Under the pieces are notes generated by a model. It made no database searches and was not told the DNA's origin. It saw only the letters and a program-made list of their open reading frames with translations. Below are positions 1 to 10,842 of a stretch of DNA of 20,265 bases, in pieces. Every line of letters starts with the position of its first letter. Position 1 is the stretch's first letter. A program made the translations under genes and the position numbers. The DNA comes from Paulinella micropora (lineage: Eukaryota; Cercozoa; Imbricatea; Euglyphida): positions 277,151 through 297,415 of the forward strand of contig BJOX01000364.1 of NCBI GenBank assembly GCA_009731375.1. The letters are read 5' to 3'.

Positions 1-594
1 GCTGGCTGGGCTGGCTGGGCTGGCTGGGCTGGCTGGGCTGGCTGGGCTGGCTGGGCTGGCTGGGCTGGCTGGGCTGGCTGGGCTGGCTGGGCTGGCTGGG
101 CTGGCTGGGCTGGCTGGGCTGGCTGGGCTGGCTGGGCTGGCTGGGCTGGCTGGGCTGGCTGGGCTGGCTGGGCTGGCTGGGCTGGCTGGGCTGGCTGGGC
201 TGGCTGGGCTGGCTGGGCTGGCTGGGCTGGCTGGGCTGGCTGGGCTGGCTGGGCTGGCTGGGCTGGCTGGGCTGGCTGGGCTGGCTGGGCTGGCTGGGCT
301 GGCTGGGCTGGCTGGGCTGGCTGGGCTGGCTGGGCTGGCTGGGCTGGCTGGGCTGGCTGGGCTGGCTGGGCTGGCTGGGCTGGCTGGGCTGGCTGGGCTG
401 GCTGGGCTGGCTGGGCTGGCTGGGCTGGCTGGGCTGGCTGGGCTGGCTGGGCTGGCTGGGCTGGCTGGGCTGGCTGGGCTGGCTGGGCTGGCTGGGCTGG
501 CTGGGCTGGCTGGGCTGGCTGGGCTGGCTGGGCTGGCTGGGCTGGCTGGGCTGGCTGGGCTGGCTGGGCTGGCTGGGCTGGCTGGGCTGGCTGG
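1..594. repeat. 9-bp minisatellite, unit CTGGCTGGG
   Basis: The 9-bp unit repeats about 66 times with no visible variation until about 594. The window starts inside the array, so its full length is unknown. The plus strand carries alternating GG and GGG runs separated only by CT, a pattern able to form G-quadruplexes. Because 9 is a multiple of 3, all three forward frames stay open (repeating Leu-Ala-Gly, Trp-Leu-Gly or Gly-Trp-Ala), but no ATG occurs in the perfect part, so there is no reason to call it coding. Confidence 0.97.
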
Positions 595-893
595 CCTGGC
601 TGGCCTGGCTGGCTTGGCTGGCTTGGCTGGCCTGGCTGGCTCGCCTGGCTCGCTGGCGCTGGCGCTGGCTCTTGCTCGGGCCTTGGCTTGCCTTGCCTCC
701 CTGCCTCCCTGCCTGCCTCCCTCCCTCCCTGCCTGCTTCCCTCCCTGCCTCCCTCCCTCCTGCCTGCCTGCCTGCCTGCCCGCCCGCTCGCCCGCCCTGG
801 CTCTTGTTTGCTGGCTCTTGCTTGCTCTTGCTTTCCTGCTTACTTGCTTGCTTACTTACTTACTTACTTACTTACCTACTTGCTTGCTTGCAG
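595..893. repeat. Degenerate tetranucleotide repeats, C/T-rich on plus strand
   Basis: The 9-bp array decays step by step: CTGG/CTTGG-type units (595-690), CCTG/CCTC units (about 695-800), then TTGC and TTAC units (about 838-893). All look like slippage derivatives of 4-bp units differing by single substitutions. Long open frames through this region reflect the lack of stop codons in such repeats, not genes. The last part is a pyrimidine-rich tract ending in CAG at 891-893 and could serve as a splice acceptor for the following exon. Confidence 0.85.
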
Positions 894-1247
894 TTTTTAC
901 TGTCTCCTCACGACTCTTCCTCCTCCGAACAAGCCAGCCCCGCCCCGCCTCAAAAGCCCTCCTCCTCTTCGTCCTCCTCCTCTTCCGCTTCCTCGTCTTC
1001 TGCCTCCTCCTCCTCTTCCTCCTCCGCGCAAGACAAGCCGGCCCGCCGCGCGGAAATGGCCAAGTGGCAGAAGCCGCGCGACGCGGACCGAGGGGACCTA
1101 GAACACCTAGAACACGCGGGCCGGCCGAACGGCGGCGCGGACCGGTCTCGTGGCAGGCGGCGACATAACGGGACAAGCAAGCTGGTCCGCAAGAATGGCA
1201 AGAAGAAACTGAGAGACTCGTTCACTGAGGGAGAGCACACAGAGTAA
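894..1247 (+). CDS. Possible terminal exon of a serine-rich basic protein
   Basis: A 354-bp open stretch follows a pyrimidine-rich tract ending in CAG (891-893) and ends with TAA at 1245-1247, giving 117 residues in phase 0. It starts with a Ser/Pro/Gln-rich segment, then about 30 residues that are nearly all serine with some Ala (TCC/TCT/TCG codons), then a charged C-terminus of normal composition containing RGRRRHNGTSK and KNGKKKLRDS, with basic clusters like a nuclear localisation signal. The other two forward frames hit stops at 1099-1101 and 1166-1168, within the charged part. Composition is much more GC-rich than the retroelement downstream. I recognise no family. The serine run could be plain trinucleotide-repeat DNA, upstream exons are not visible, and no AATAAA lies close downstream, so the call is tentative. 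Confidence 0.33.
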   Translation, partial: FLLSPHDSSSSEQASPAPPQKPSSSSSSSSSASSSSASSSSSSSAQDKPARRAEMAKWQKPRDADRGDLEHLEHAGRPNGGADRSRGRRRHNGTSKLVRKNGKKKLRDSFTEGEHTE

Positions 1248-1924
1248 AAGCGGCCGGGGAGCGAACCCGTAGTAACCTCAAGCACTTCGATCTCAGTCGT
1301 TTCTTGCGTTAAAACCTGTGTCGTAGCTCACTGACGAGAGCATTCAAAACGAACCCTGCGCAAGCAGCAGCAACCAGAATTGGCTGATATCGAAGCGTTT
1401 GAATTGATTGTTTATTATCGCTAAGAACAAGACAGCTTGGCAGCAGGCGGCAGGCGCGCAGGACTGGTCGCCAAGCATGTAATGATTCTGTCCAGCAGCA
1501 GCCGGACGAACAGAACAGAGATCGCAAGTAGTCTTCGCGTGTGGTCTCTCTCTAGTACTGAGTCTACAAGTAGCGGAGAGGAAATTGTTCAACAGCGCAG
1601 TCCTGCCGCTTATGCTACAGTCAGTGTTCCTCAGAGAGACACCAATCGGCCAAACCAAATTCAGTGTTCGCCAGTTGTTTTGTGAACGCATCAAATCATA
1701 AAATATGAATAGCATAATATTTTTTAGTTTTTTGTATTATATTTATCTGATAGTAATGCATGTACTTTCAGAGGTAAGCGATGTAAATTGAGATGTCTAT
1801 ACAATTACTTTCTGTCGTTTTCACTTATTAATAACTATTGTAAGAATGCCCACTCATCCCCACGACTAGGCTACCATCTATTCCATATTAAAAACGATTG
1901 TCCGTGTATGTATTAATATTAGTA
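1248..1924. other. No gene recognised
   Basis: This is unique-looking, moderately AT-rich sequence between the possible exon and the Penelope-like element. Short open frames exist on both strands (for example 1344-1715 minus and 1437-1685 plus) but overlap each other and show no family signature. It may be the 3' flank of the upstream exon or a further degenerate part of a retroelement. Confidence 0.5.
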
Positions 1925-2089
1925 CAATTTAAACTGATCCAACCGAGACCATTTTCAAGTACTTCAGAAAAATAAGTGAGCAGTTAGACTTTCAAGTTAC
2001 TAATTTTTCAATAAAAGGCAAGAGGTGACCAGCTGTCCAAGTTGACAGCCTGATCCTCTGACTTACTACTATTGTAAACTTAAAGTCGC
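1925..2089 (+). repeat. Left pseudo-LTR of the Penelope-like element
   Basis: This matches 7275-7436 almost base for base: by eye about four differences, including one single-base indel near the 3' end. It contains AATAAA (2010-2015) followed by a hairpin (2021-2059). In Penelope-like elements such a left repeat is usually the 3' end of a 5'-truncated upstream copy, so AATAAA near its end fits a former transcript terminus. No clear target-site duplication was found by eye. Confidence 0.88.
2021..2059 (+). other. Conserved two-part hairpin in the pseudo-LTR
   Basis: The arms AGAGG (2021-2025) and CCTCT (2055-2059) enclose an internal loop and an inner stem GCTGTC (2032-2037) pairing with GACAGC (2044-2049) around a 6-base loop. 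The same structure occurs in the right repeat at 7370-7408. It lies just after AATAAA in both. A role as a 3'-end RNA signal for the reverse transcriptase is inference. Confidence 0.6.
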
Positions 2090-2244
2090 ATTCTGCTGTC
2101 TATCGGTCCTTACCGTGTTACAGCTCTGAGCTCTATGTCTTCAGCAACTGCTAAAGCTAGAACTGTCATCCCGCGTGTCTAACGCAAAGCACACTGTGAC
2201 AGCAAAGGACGCAAGGGGACGCCACTGAAGGTGCCTCTTCCAAG

Positions 2245-3409
2245 ATGGCTGCACTCCTGACTAGCATACAAGTTCCCTCGCCAAAGAAGTCTCAACACAA
2301 AAGCTCCAAAATAGGTGGCAACATCAACCGCAGAGTCAAGAAATCGACTGCGATGTACCCGAACTTCCAAGGAGAGCTAGACGACTTCAATGTTACAACC
2401 ACACTTTTCTACAAAGCACACTCCAACACCACGATTGTGAAGGAGGCGAAGTTGATCCCTCAAAAATGGATCAACCGTCTCAACTTGAAGACTGATTGTT
2501 TTCCCTAGCTGGCGGTAGTGCGGATCGTCTGGTTTACGCTTTAAGCTGCGTGGACCGACCACTGGCGAAAAAGTTAGAGAAGCTGCCAAAAGGCTTCAGT
2601 CTTGCCAATCTATTTGGTAAACTCAAATATGGGTCTGTGCCAATGTGTTTTCTCTTCATCATGTTCGTCGAGAAGACTAACGATGCAATCAAAACGGGGA
2701 AGATACTAACAAGCCAGGAATTCCTCGAGGAGGCGGGCTCGACCTTTCCCATTCAGGGAGTCTCGTCCCTTGCGCTCGATTACATCGACTAGCTTATCTC
2801 TACCCAAGAGTTCCCGAATCCCTATGGAAGACAAGATGGGGACACGGAGTCCGTGTTGGCAAAGCTTGAGCTTAACACAGAAGAGGCAAGTGAGTAAATT
2901 CGTCAAGCCTTTCGTACGATTTTTGAGAAAACAACAAAATGTTTTTTGGAGGCCTTCAACATGGTTCTACCCGATTGGAGAAAAGTGCATGTGGCTACCC
3001 AAGCTGCTACCCAAGCGGAAGAAGAGCCTGCAGTCGTGGGCACAAAGTTTATCGAAAAAGCGATCGCTAAGTTCGATGAACTCCAACAGTGTATCTTGCT
3101 GCTTGAAGAGAAAAAGTCAACCAAAGACACACTGACTGCGCCAATTTCCGAACAACTTCAGCCCAAGCAAGCAGAGTCTGACACGCTGATGCATCCTCCG
3201 AGTCGGCGAAAGAAGACGAGGCAGAAAAAACTAATACAGTGCCTACAACTCCAAACAAATCTGGGAAGAAAAGAAAACGTGGTGCTACTCCGCAAAACTC
3301 AAACAAAAAACAAAAAGAAGGTATCAATTCCGCAACATCGGGGCATCCTCTCCTTCAGCTGCGGCAAAAGCTCGCACAGCAGCTAACAAACAAACTAGAT
3401 AGGGAATGA
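2245..3409 (+). pseudogene. Penelope-like element ORF1, basic protein, broken
   Basis: The ATG at 2245 (context AAGATGG) opens a frame that runs to a stop at 2508. The reading continues in the next frame from about 2496 with an in-frame TAG at 2790-2792 and TAA at 2895-2897, goes on through 3180, then shifts once more to a frame that ends with TGA at 3407-3409. The segments read as one hydrophilic protein of about 380 residues. The early part has many Lys/Ser and the middle has a Glu/Gln/Leu-rich stretch (about 3045-3120) that could form a coiled coil. The C-terminal part carries a KSGKKRKRG cluster typical of a nuclear localisation signal, and a Gln/Leu-rich end. I recognise no family; a nucleic-acid-binding companion to the RT protein is inferred from position. 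Confidence 0.5.
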
Positions 3410-3545
3410 GGGGAGACTTGACACGGTGCTATAATCGTTTATTTGCACTGTGCAGGCGAATTCGAGGATTATACCAACTCATCGCCAAACCCTCCGATAA
3501 AGACCTTAACAGCAACGCAGAAACTAGTAGAGCAAATGACACAAG

Positions 3546-4466
3546 ATGTATTCAAAGCCTTGCTCCTCTAGGAAATCTTTGGTAAACATCCTGTTGAAAA
3601 AAGCAAATTTCCTTTGTATTAAAATCAAGACTTTGGCTACTACTACGCAAGGAAAAATAGTATGGAAAGGTTTTCGGTTGACTATGATGATTCAACACTT
3701 TCTAGCAATAGCATCTCTTCCGGTTACGGATTCAAAATGGATTAAAGCAAAGCTGGCTATGATCAAATCCATCCCTAATATGGACAGCTTACATGTTTTC
3801 GACTATCTTGACAAACAGGAAAACAATCACGGGGCAAATATTTCGGTTGTTTATTATATTTATTCACCTTCAACAAGTCTAGACTATGTAGGTGAAACTT
3901 CGAACTTCTTGTCGAGAATGAAACAAGAATTTCGACAAATGAGGGCATGGAAACATTCAAAAACAAGCCCAAATTCCAACCAGCAGTTGTCAAAAATGGC
4001 CGGCAGTTTTGGGTATGAGAATTTCATCTCAGTTCCAATACTCAATCTTGGAAAGCTATCTCACCAAACAAAAGGTGAAAAACTGCATTCAAAATCTATC
4101 AGGGTGCAAACAGAAAAGTCTTTTATTCAGTGGTTAACGCCGAAAATGAACATGAAAAGACCAGCTTACATACAAAGTTTCAAGGCAAACATAACACACA
4201 CACAAAATGTCTCACAATCCCTTTCAATCAAAGAACGGAAAAAGACAAAACCATGTGTGTGTGGGAACAAAGCTGCTCAATGCTGTTCAAAAATGTGCTG
4301 GATGCTCAATGGTCTACGCAATCGAATTAATAATTTGACCATCTGGGCTGGCCGAAACGGCGTCAACACCCACTACTCTTCCTCTCTTACCTCACTCCTC
4401 GATCAATTCGATAACAATGAGAAGGTTACAATCACAAAATATGAGGAAGGGAGGAGACAAGACTGA
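3546..4466 (+). pseudogene. GIY-YIG endonuclease domain of the Penelope-like element
   Basis: GIY-YIG nucleases nick DNA; in Penelope-like elements the nick primes reverse transcription at the target. In this 306-residue segment the core spans about residues 100-205. VYYIY (102-106) stands for the GIY strand, YVGET (114-118) for YIG, R124 is in the position of the catalytic arginine, and E190 (in EKSFIQWLTP) is the metal-binding glutamate, followed by the usual Pro/Asn. A Cys-rich patch at residues 237-251 (CVCGNKAAQCCSKMC) may bind zinc. The first ~75 residues are doubtful: a neighbouring frame (about 3620-3740) looks equally protein-like, so an indel probably lies there. The 5' boundary is uncertain; CTGTGCAG just before 3465 could be a splice acceptor. 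The frame ends at 4464-4466, where the next segment takes over one frame later. Confidence 0.78.
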
Positions 4467-5489
4467 CTCTGATTACATGATGCGAGTTTACCGCAACACA
4501 AAGATTTATGAACCGGCACCACTGCTACGACTGGAAAAACACGAACAGTCACATATACAACTTTCGTGGACTGGACCTTATTTTCGACTGTTATATACAA
4601 AACAACCAATAGCATTCCGTATTGATTCCAAAGGAGCCGTCCTAGACAAAACAGTCAACATAGAACAACTTTGGTACCATCCTAAGGCATGGGAACGTGA
4701 CATGAAGAAAGCTACACGACATCAAGCAATTAACGTATGGGCACAAACACAAACCATGTCACATTGGAAGATAAAAGAACGAATTGCTTCTATTGTGAGA
4801 TCTCGTTTACTTCGTTATCCAGAGATCCTCAAAAAGCTCAAACTACACGATGAAAATGTTTTTCATTAACAACTTTTCCAGAAAAGAGCTTAAGACAATG
4901 CCATCAATTATCTTGCAACACATCAAGGTAGCACAAGAAATTCAGACTGCTATACTATCATTGGCTAAAGTAGTTCAAAAGAACTCGCCGTCTATTGCAA
5001 AGACTCTCATAAACATACACATGTGGATTGAGTCTTTTGACATCCAGTTTAGTCAACAACCGACATGCTCTTCATTATGTCATAATGAAGTTCATTTCAG
5101 TTCTAGACTGAGAAACATGCATGGAGATATGGGAACAATTGGAGCACAACATGCATCTGCTATCCCCTATCTCGATGAAGAGAGTGCGCAGAAAGAGTTC
5201 TGGCAGTCGATAAAACGATACGTTGCCCAAATACGTGACGTCATTTTTGGAAAAAACCATGTTCGGCCAAGGTCCGGGCCGACCGTTCCAAGACGATTTC
5301 ACAGAGCAACAACATAGCGACAAGCAGATACAGAACGAAAAACATGCATTACTCGCTTTATTACAATCCATGGGAATAGCAAAGACTGCGGGCAATACAA
5401 TGGTTCGAAATTTACAAAAAAAATATAGGATACCAACCGTCAAAATTTCGGTAAATGTACGACGAGTACAACTGCAGAACAAAAAATAA
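4417..5489 (+). pseudogene. Linker between GIY-YIG and RT, three frames
   Basis: Three overlapping open segments follow each other in different frames: about 4440-4869, about 4850-5317 and about 5223-5489. Each shows ordinary protein composition until near the point where the next takes over, which is the pattern of one coding region damaged by single-base indels. The first segment carries IDSKGAVLDKTVNIEQLW (from about 4620), then basic helices. The second is helical and Gln/Ile-rich, the third is charged and leads into the RT. Part of this likely corresponds to the N-terminal extension that precedes RT in Penelope-like proteins. I see no catalytic motif of its own here. Confidence 0.6.
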
Positions 5490-6712
5490 GTTGGAAAACC
5501 TTACAATCGGTGAAAGCCGATATGGAGAAAAATAAACTGGTTGTAAAAGACCTCGATAAAAATAAAAACCAATTATGGGTAGAATGCCCGGTTCTGCTTT
5601 GGAAAAGACTAACACAGGAAGTAATCGATTCTCCGTGTTTCAAAGCAGTTAGTATGACCGAAGAACAAATTTTACGCAAGTATAGACAAGAATACAATAA
5701 ACGCAAACTAAATCGCTTTGCTCCATTGAATAGAAGGGGCTGTGTCCATAAAGTTATGAACTCCCCCAAGGACAAAGACCCTGAAAATAAAACGATACTT
5801 ATTTGTATTCAATCTCGGTCTCAAGGAAGAAAAATGCTCAAGTATGCAGCTAAAGCATTAAATGTTCTCGTCCTACAAGTAACAAAATACGTTCCCAATT
5901 TCAATCTCAACAAGCTTTCGGATTTAAAAGGGAAAATAAAAAAAGCCCAAACATTGTTTCAAAAATTCGAGAATAAATTGGATGTAGATTTAGATATCCA
6001 AACACTCTCGTTTGACGTGAAACAAATGTTTACGTGGTTAGATAAAAAAGAAATCGTGATGTCCCTTCACTGGCTTTTTATGATTCTTAGAGAATATGAA
6101 GCCACAGGAAAAAGAGGAAAGCAAAGAGAAAAAGTACAAGTCTCAAAAACACTAAGACTTGATATGAATGGACGTATGAAATATGACGTAGGATGGCACC
6201 ATAGTGCATCACGTGATGATTATGTAGTATTTACTTTCCAAGATCTATTAGACATAGTAGAAATGGATTTATATAACACATTTTTCGTCATGGGCAATGC
6301 ATGCTTTCAGCAAATTAAAGGTTGCCCTATTGGAGGCTACCTCTCTTCCCCACTAGCCCAAATCAAATGTATTTTTGACGAGTTTCGTTTCTTAACTATA
6401 CTGCGTAGGCAGAATTTGTCTAACTTTGTGTTTGGCATTCGACAAGTAGACGACTTACTTTTTCTTGTCGCTACCGTACCTGACGACCAAAAGCTGTTCG
6501 AACGTCTTGAGCCTCACGTTCAATCACTCAGACATTTAGAGTACAAGCAAGCCCAACCTGTATATACAGGGGGTTTAGAGCTTGAAGAACAAAAAGTAGA
6601 GGAAGACGAACGATTTTACAAATTGGTTTTTGCAGGTAGTGACTTGAGAATAGGAAAGAAGCCACACTTTGGCTTCACTCTCGTCCCCATTTCAAAAATT
6701 GGCAATCGTTGA
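5490..6712 (+). pseudogene. Penelope-like reverse transcriptase domain
   Basis: This is the longest intact segment (400 residues from 5510; the frame is open slightly upstream, with no ATG at the junction). RT motif A is SFDVKQMFTWL with catalytic D169. Motif B is IKGCPIGGYLSSPLAQI (residues 269-285), the G-x3-G-x2-S type loop. Motif C is RQVDDLLFLV with D314 and D315 (6449-6454). A later GGLELEE and FAGSDLRIG match the D and E positions. All three catalytic aspartates are therefore present. The VDD triad and the GG-Y/F-LS-P-LA signature fit Penelope-like RTs better than LTR or LINE enzymes. The frame ends at 6710-6712, after which the thumb continues one frame away. Confidence 0.85.
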
Positions 6713-7014
6713 TTGACAAAGATACAACACCATACCCACGTCTTCCGCCTCTGTCGTCATACACAGACAACAGAATAAGAACCGCGACAATCAAAGGTAT
6801 GCTTAGTATGTATCAATCTCAATCTACAAATAATGAGGTTTTAGAGCAAGCTGTATATCAACTTCTTTTTGAGTGCAGTTATCCGAAATCAATTTTCAAA
6901 AAATCGTTAAGGCAATTGTCATCAAGTTCTCCCCAAACCTGGGAAAAAATTCAACAACGGTTTTGTCACAAAGACAACCGCATCTACACAAACTTTCGTG
7001 ATATTCTTATCTAG
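6709..7014 (+). pseudogene. RT thumb and C-terminal end, frameshifted
   Basis: The RT reading continues here after a single frameshift near 6705. The segment YPRLPPLSSYTDNRIRTATI followed by KGMLSMYQSQS and ECSYPKSIFKKSL matches the layout of the thumb region after Penelope-like RTs (a Pro-Arg-Leu-Pro turn, a Lys-Gly helix, and a Tyr-Pro pair near the end). It ends with TAG at 7012-7014. No GIY-YIG or other nuclease follows before the right repeat, so the nuclease exists only at the N-terminal side. Confidence 0.7.
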
Positions 7015-7182
7015 TCTAACTTTAACTCAACACATAGCTTGCCACCCGTGAGTACCTTTAAAAGGCTACTATGGCAGTAATCCTGCCTTCCTTTTACTAC
7101 AACCGGCTCACAGGTAGACAAGCTCAAACGATATTTCAATTACTTTCGTTTTAATAATGACCTTCGTGAAGTTACTGTGACA

Positions 7183-7230
7183 GTTATAACTAGCTTTCCA
7201 CAACGTCGTTATAACTAGTCTTTCCACAAC
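7183..7230 (+). repeat. Tandem duplication of a ~22-bp unit
   Basis: The unit GTTATAACTAG(T)CTTTCCACAAC occurs twice (7183-7204 and 7208-7230), differing by one T, in the 3' non-coding part of the Penelope-like element. Confidence 0.85.
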
Positions 7231-7274
7231 CAGAAAGGTCAAAAACAAGTACTGCCGGTTCAGGTCAAATAATA

Positions 7275-7436
7275 ATTTTAAACTGATCCAACCGAGACCA
7301 TTTTCAAGTACTTCAGAAAAATAAGTGAGCAGTTAGACTTTCAAGTTACTAATTTTTCAATAAAAGGCAAGAGGTGACCAGCTGTCCAAGTTGACAGCCT
7401 GATCCTCTGTACTTACTACTACTGTAAACTTAAAAT
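7275..7436 (+). repeat. Right pseudo-LTR / 3' end of the Penelope-like element
   Basis: Direct repeat of 1925-2089, with AATAAA at 7359-7364 and the hairpin at 7370-7408. It lies about 260 bp after the last coding stop. Similarity ends at about 7436, which I take as the 3' end of the element. The bases beyond it (ATCACTGTGACC) differ from those after the left copy. Confidence 0.88.
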
Positions 7437-9098
7437 CACTGTGACCCAGGACTCTGAACCTTTTTGCGCAAGCACTGTTTTAATAGAATACTTGCCACTC
7501 GTAGTAGAGCTGAGTGGAAGCAGAAGAGATTGTTACATTATGATACGATATTTAATAACAGATAACTGTCCTAACGATATGAGTTGAAGTCGGACTGAGG
7601 AATACTACTACCTAACGAACGTAGCCTCCACACCAAGGATAATCGACAGACCGGACGGTAAGTATTGCCACTATATACCGGGTGGGCCGGCATAACAGTC
7701 TTGAGTCCCTTCCCCTNNNNNNNNNNCACCCCTATGCACGCGAGGAGTCAAACTTAAACCGCCGCCGACCAACCTCTGGATCATGGCAGTTGAATATCAC
7801 CGAATGATGCAAATACTACATATGCCACGGTAGCCTGTTAGCTTCAACGTTGCTGATAGCCTACGGTTAGTTGAGACTAAGGTGAAGTTTGTGAAATCGG
7901 GAGTCGGGGCGCTCTAAGGGTCACAAACTTGACTAAAATAGATGTTATCAGACTCATGACAGCACTCAGTTAACGACCGCCGCCAAAATCACTATCGTTG
8001 ACTTTCACCTGCCCGTTTTCACTGTTTTTGACAGGCCCGTTAGATTCTTCTCTGCACGACGTTTCGACTTCACTATTAATATCATCTAATAAGTAGTTTC
8101 AAGTCGATTTCGTTCAGAAATGACTTCAAACGATCAAGTCAAAGTTCTCAGTTTTTAGCCTTGAAAAGAAATTAACTATTACCCTTTTCCCATCCGACGT
8201 CTCAGGCTATTGCCTTTTCCCCTGATTTCCCGTGAAACTTGTGACACGCACGTTGCGGTAAATTTGTGGACAAGCAAAAGTGACGGAAACAACTTAGTAT
8301 TTTGACCTACTTTTTACATCGGATGTGCCCACAGACCCCCTTTTCAAGTTTTGTGTCTGTTTTCATGCTCCCCTTTGACCGAGTCATAATGGCACATTCA
8401 CTCCCCAGCCCCAAACCAATAAAAGCTATTATAAAATGACAACAAATCATGAAACAAACGTAAATTTTGCATCCATAGTTCCCCATATATTTCCCCTTGA
8501 ATTGGATGAGTGAATGTTTGATACCCGAAACCAGTTCTAACCTTCATTTATTAATATAATTTAAAGTCTGTGGAAATCACCCAGTTCAGACTAAGTTGAC
8601 TCGCCAATCATGATGCCGCTGTCAATGTTTTACGTATATACAAGGTCGCATGGCTCAATGAAGGGGTGCAGTAATATTAATACTAAGGCTGAGCGCTGCG
8701 GCCCAAACATGCCGGGCAGATGCAGATATTAATAATACTGGCTCTGGTGGTGGGCGGGGTGGAGGGAATAGTCCTGTGGTACAGGACAGTTGTCTTCATG
8801 GATCCAGCTCCAGTCCCTCGCTTCCCGCAAAGTGCGTCACGGTCACAGGGTCTGACGGTGTCAAGGAATCGTCACGACATGTCCAACACTTGAAGCAAGG
8901 CAGCTGGGACTTGGACATGCACTGTACTCTACTGTACTGTACTGATTGTACTGCACTATATTAATACTGTTGGATTTGACGCAGGAGGTCGTCGATCCAA
9001 CCAAAACTAGCCCAAGAGAGACCAGCCACGGTGACAGGACTCTGTCTCAAGGCCTCCCACAAGCTGCAAGGGTTTGTGCGCGTGCGGCGGCCACCGGC
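7437..9098. other. No gene recognised; contains a 10-base gap
   Basis: This is unique-looking sequence with a 10-N gap at 7717-7726. Open frames are short and show no family signature. A small imperfect TACTG-type repeat lies at about 8918-8965. The part next to 9098 is presumably the 3' UTR and flank of the minus-strand gene; no AATAAA was found on the minus strand close to its stop. Confidence 0.5.
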
Positions 9099-10723
<1,625 letters not shown>

Positions 10724-10741
10724 CTGATAAAGCAGCAGCGG

Positions 10742-10771
10742 AAAAATAAATAAATAAATAANNNNNNNNNN

Positions 10772-10815
<44 letters not shown>

Positions 10816-10842
10816 AAAAAAAAAAAAAAAAAAAAAACAATA
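10742..10842. repeat. A-rich tail region (plus strand) with 10-base gap
   Basis: AAAT units (10742-10761), a 10-N gap (10762-10771), then about 65 A with one GG interruption, ending CAATA. On the minus strand this is the T-rich 3' tail of SINE copy A1 and at the same time the pyrimidine-rich sequence upstream of the splice acceptor at 10724. The gap suggests that the homopolymer length is unreliable. Confidence 0.85.

Larger units (their letters stand above)
1925..7436 (+). mobile_element. Penelope-like retroelement with GIY-YIG upstream of RT
   Basis: The element runs between two direct repeats of about 165 bp (1925-2089 and 7275-7436). In order it carries a basic ORF1 (2245-3409), a GIY-YIG endonuclease (core about 3840-4150), a linker, a reverse transcriptase (5490-6712) and a thumb-like C-terminus (6709-7014). 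GIY-YIG joined to this RT type is the hallmark of Penelope-like elements. In canonical Penelope the nuclease follows the RT; here it precedes it, as described for the Naiad/Chlamys group. Flanking repeats of this kind are known in Penelope-like elements as pseudo-LTRs, usually the tail of a truncated tandem copy. The reading frame shifts at least five times between GIY-YIG and thumb, and ORF1 has two stops and two shifts, so this copy looks inactive unless the indels are assembly errors. Clade assignment is inference from domain order. Confidence 0.85.

Noticed and set aside
614-1168. Long Leu/Ala/Pro-rich frames through the tetranucleotide repeats
   Set aside because: Stop-free repeat DNA; only the part after 894 in one frame shows normal protein composition.
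1925-2089. Hammerhead ribozyme in the pseudo-LTR
   Set aside because: CTGATCC and GAGAC/GAAA-like pieces occur, but the required CTGATGA and CGAAAC core with three flanking stems could not be found on either strand.
1925-7436. LTR retrotransposon or retrovirus because of the direct repeats
   Set aside because: No protease, RNase H or integrase; the repeats do not begin TG and end CA; GIY-YIG plus the RT motifs point to a Penelope-like element.
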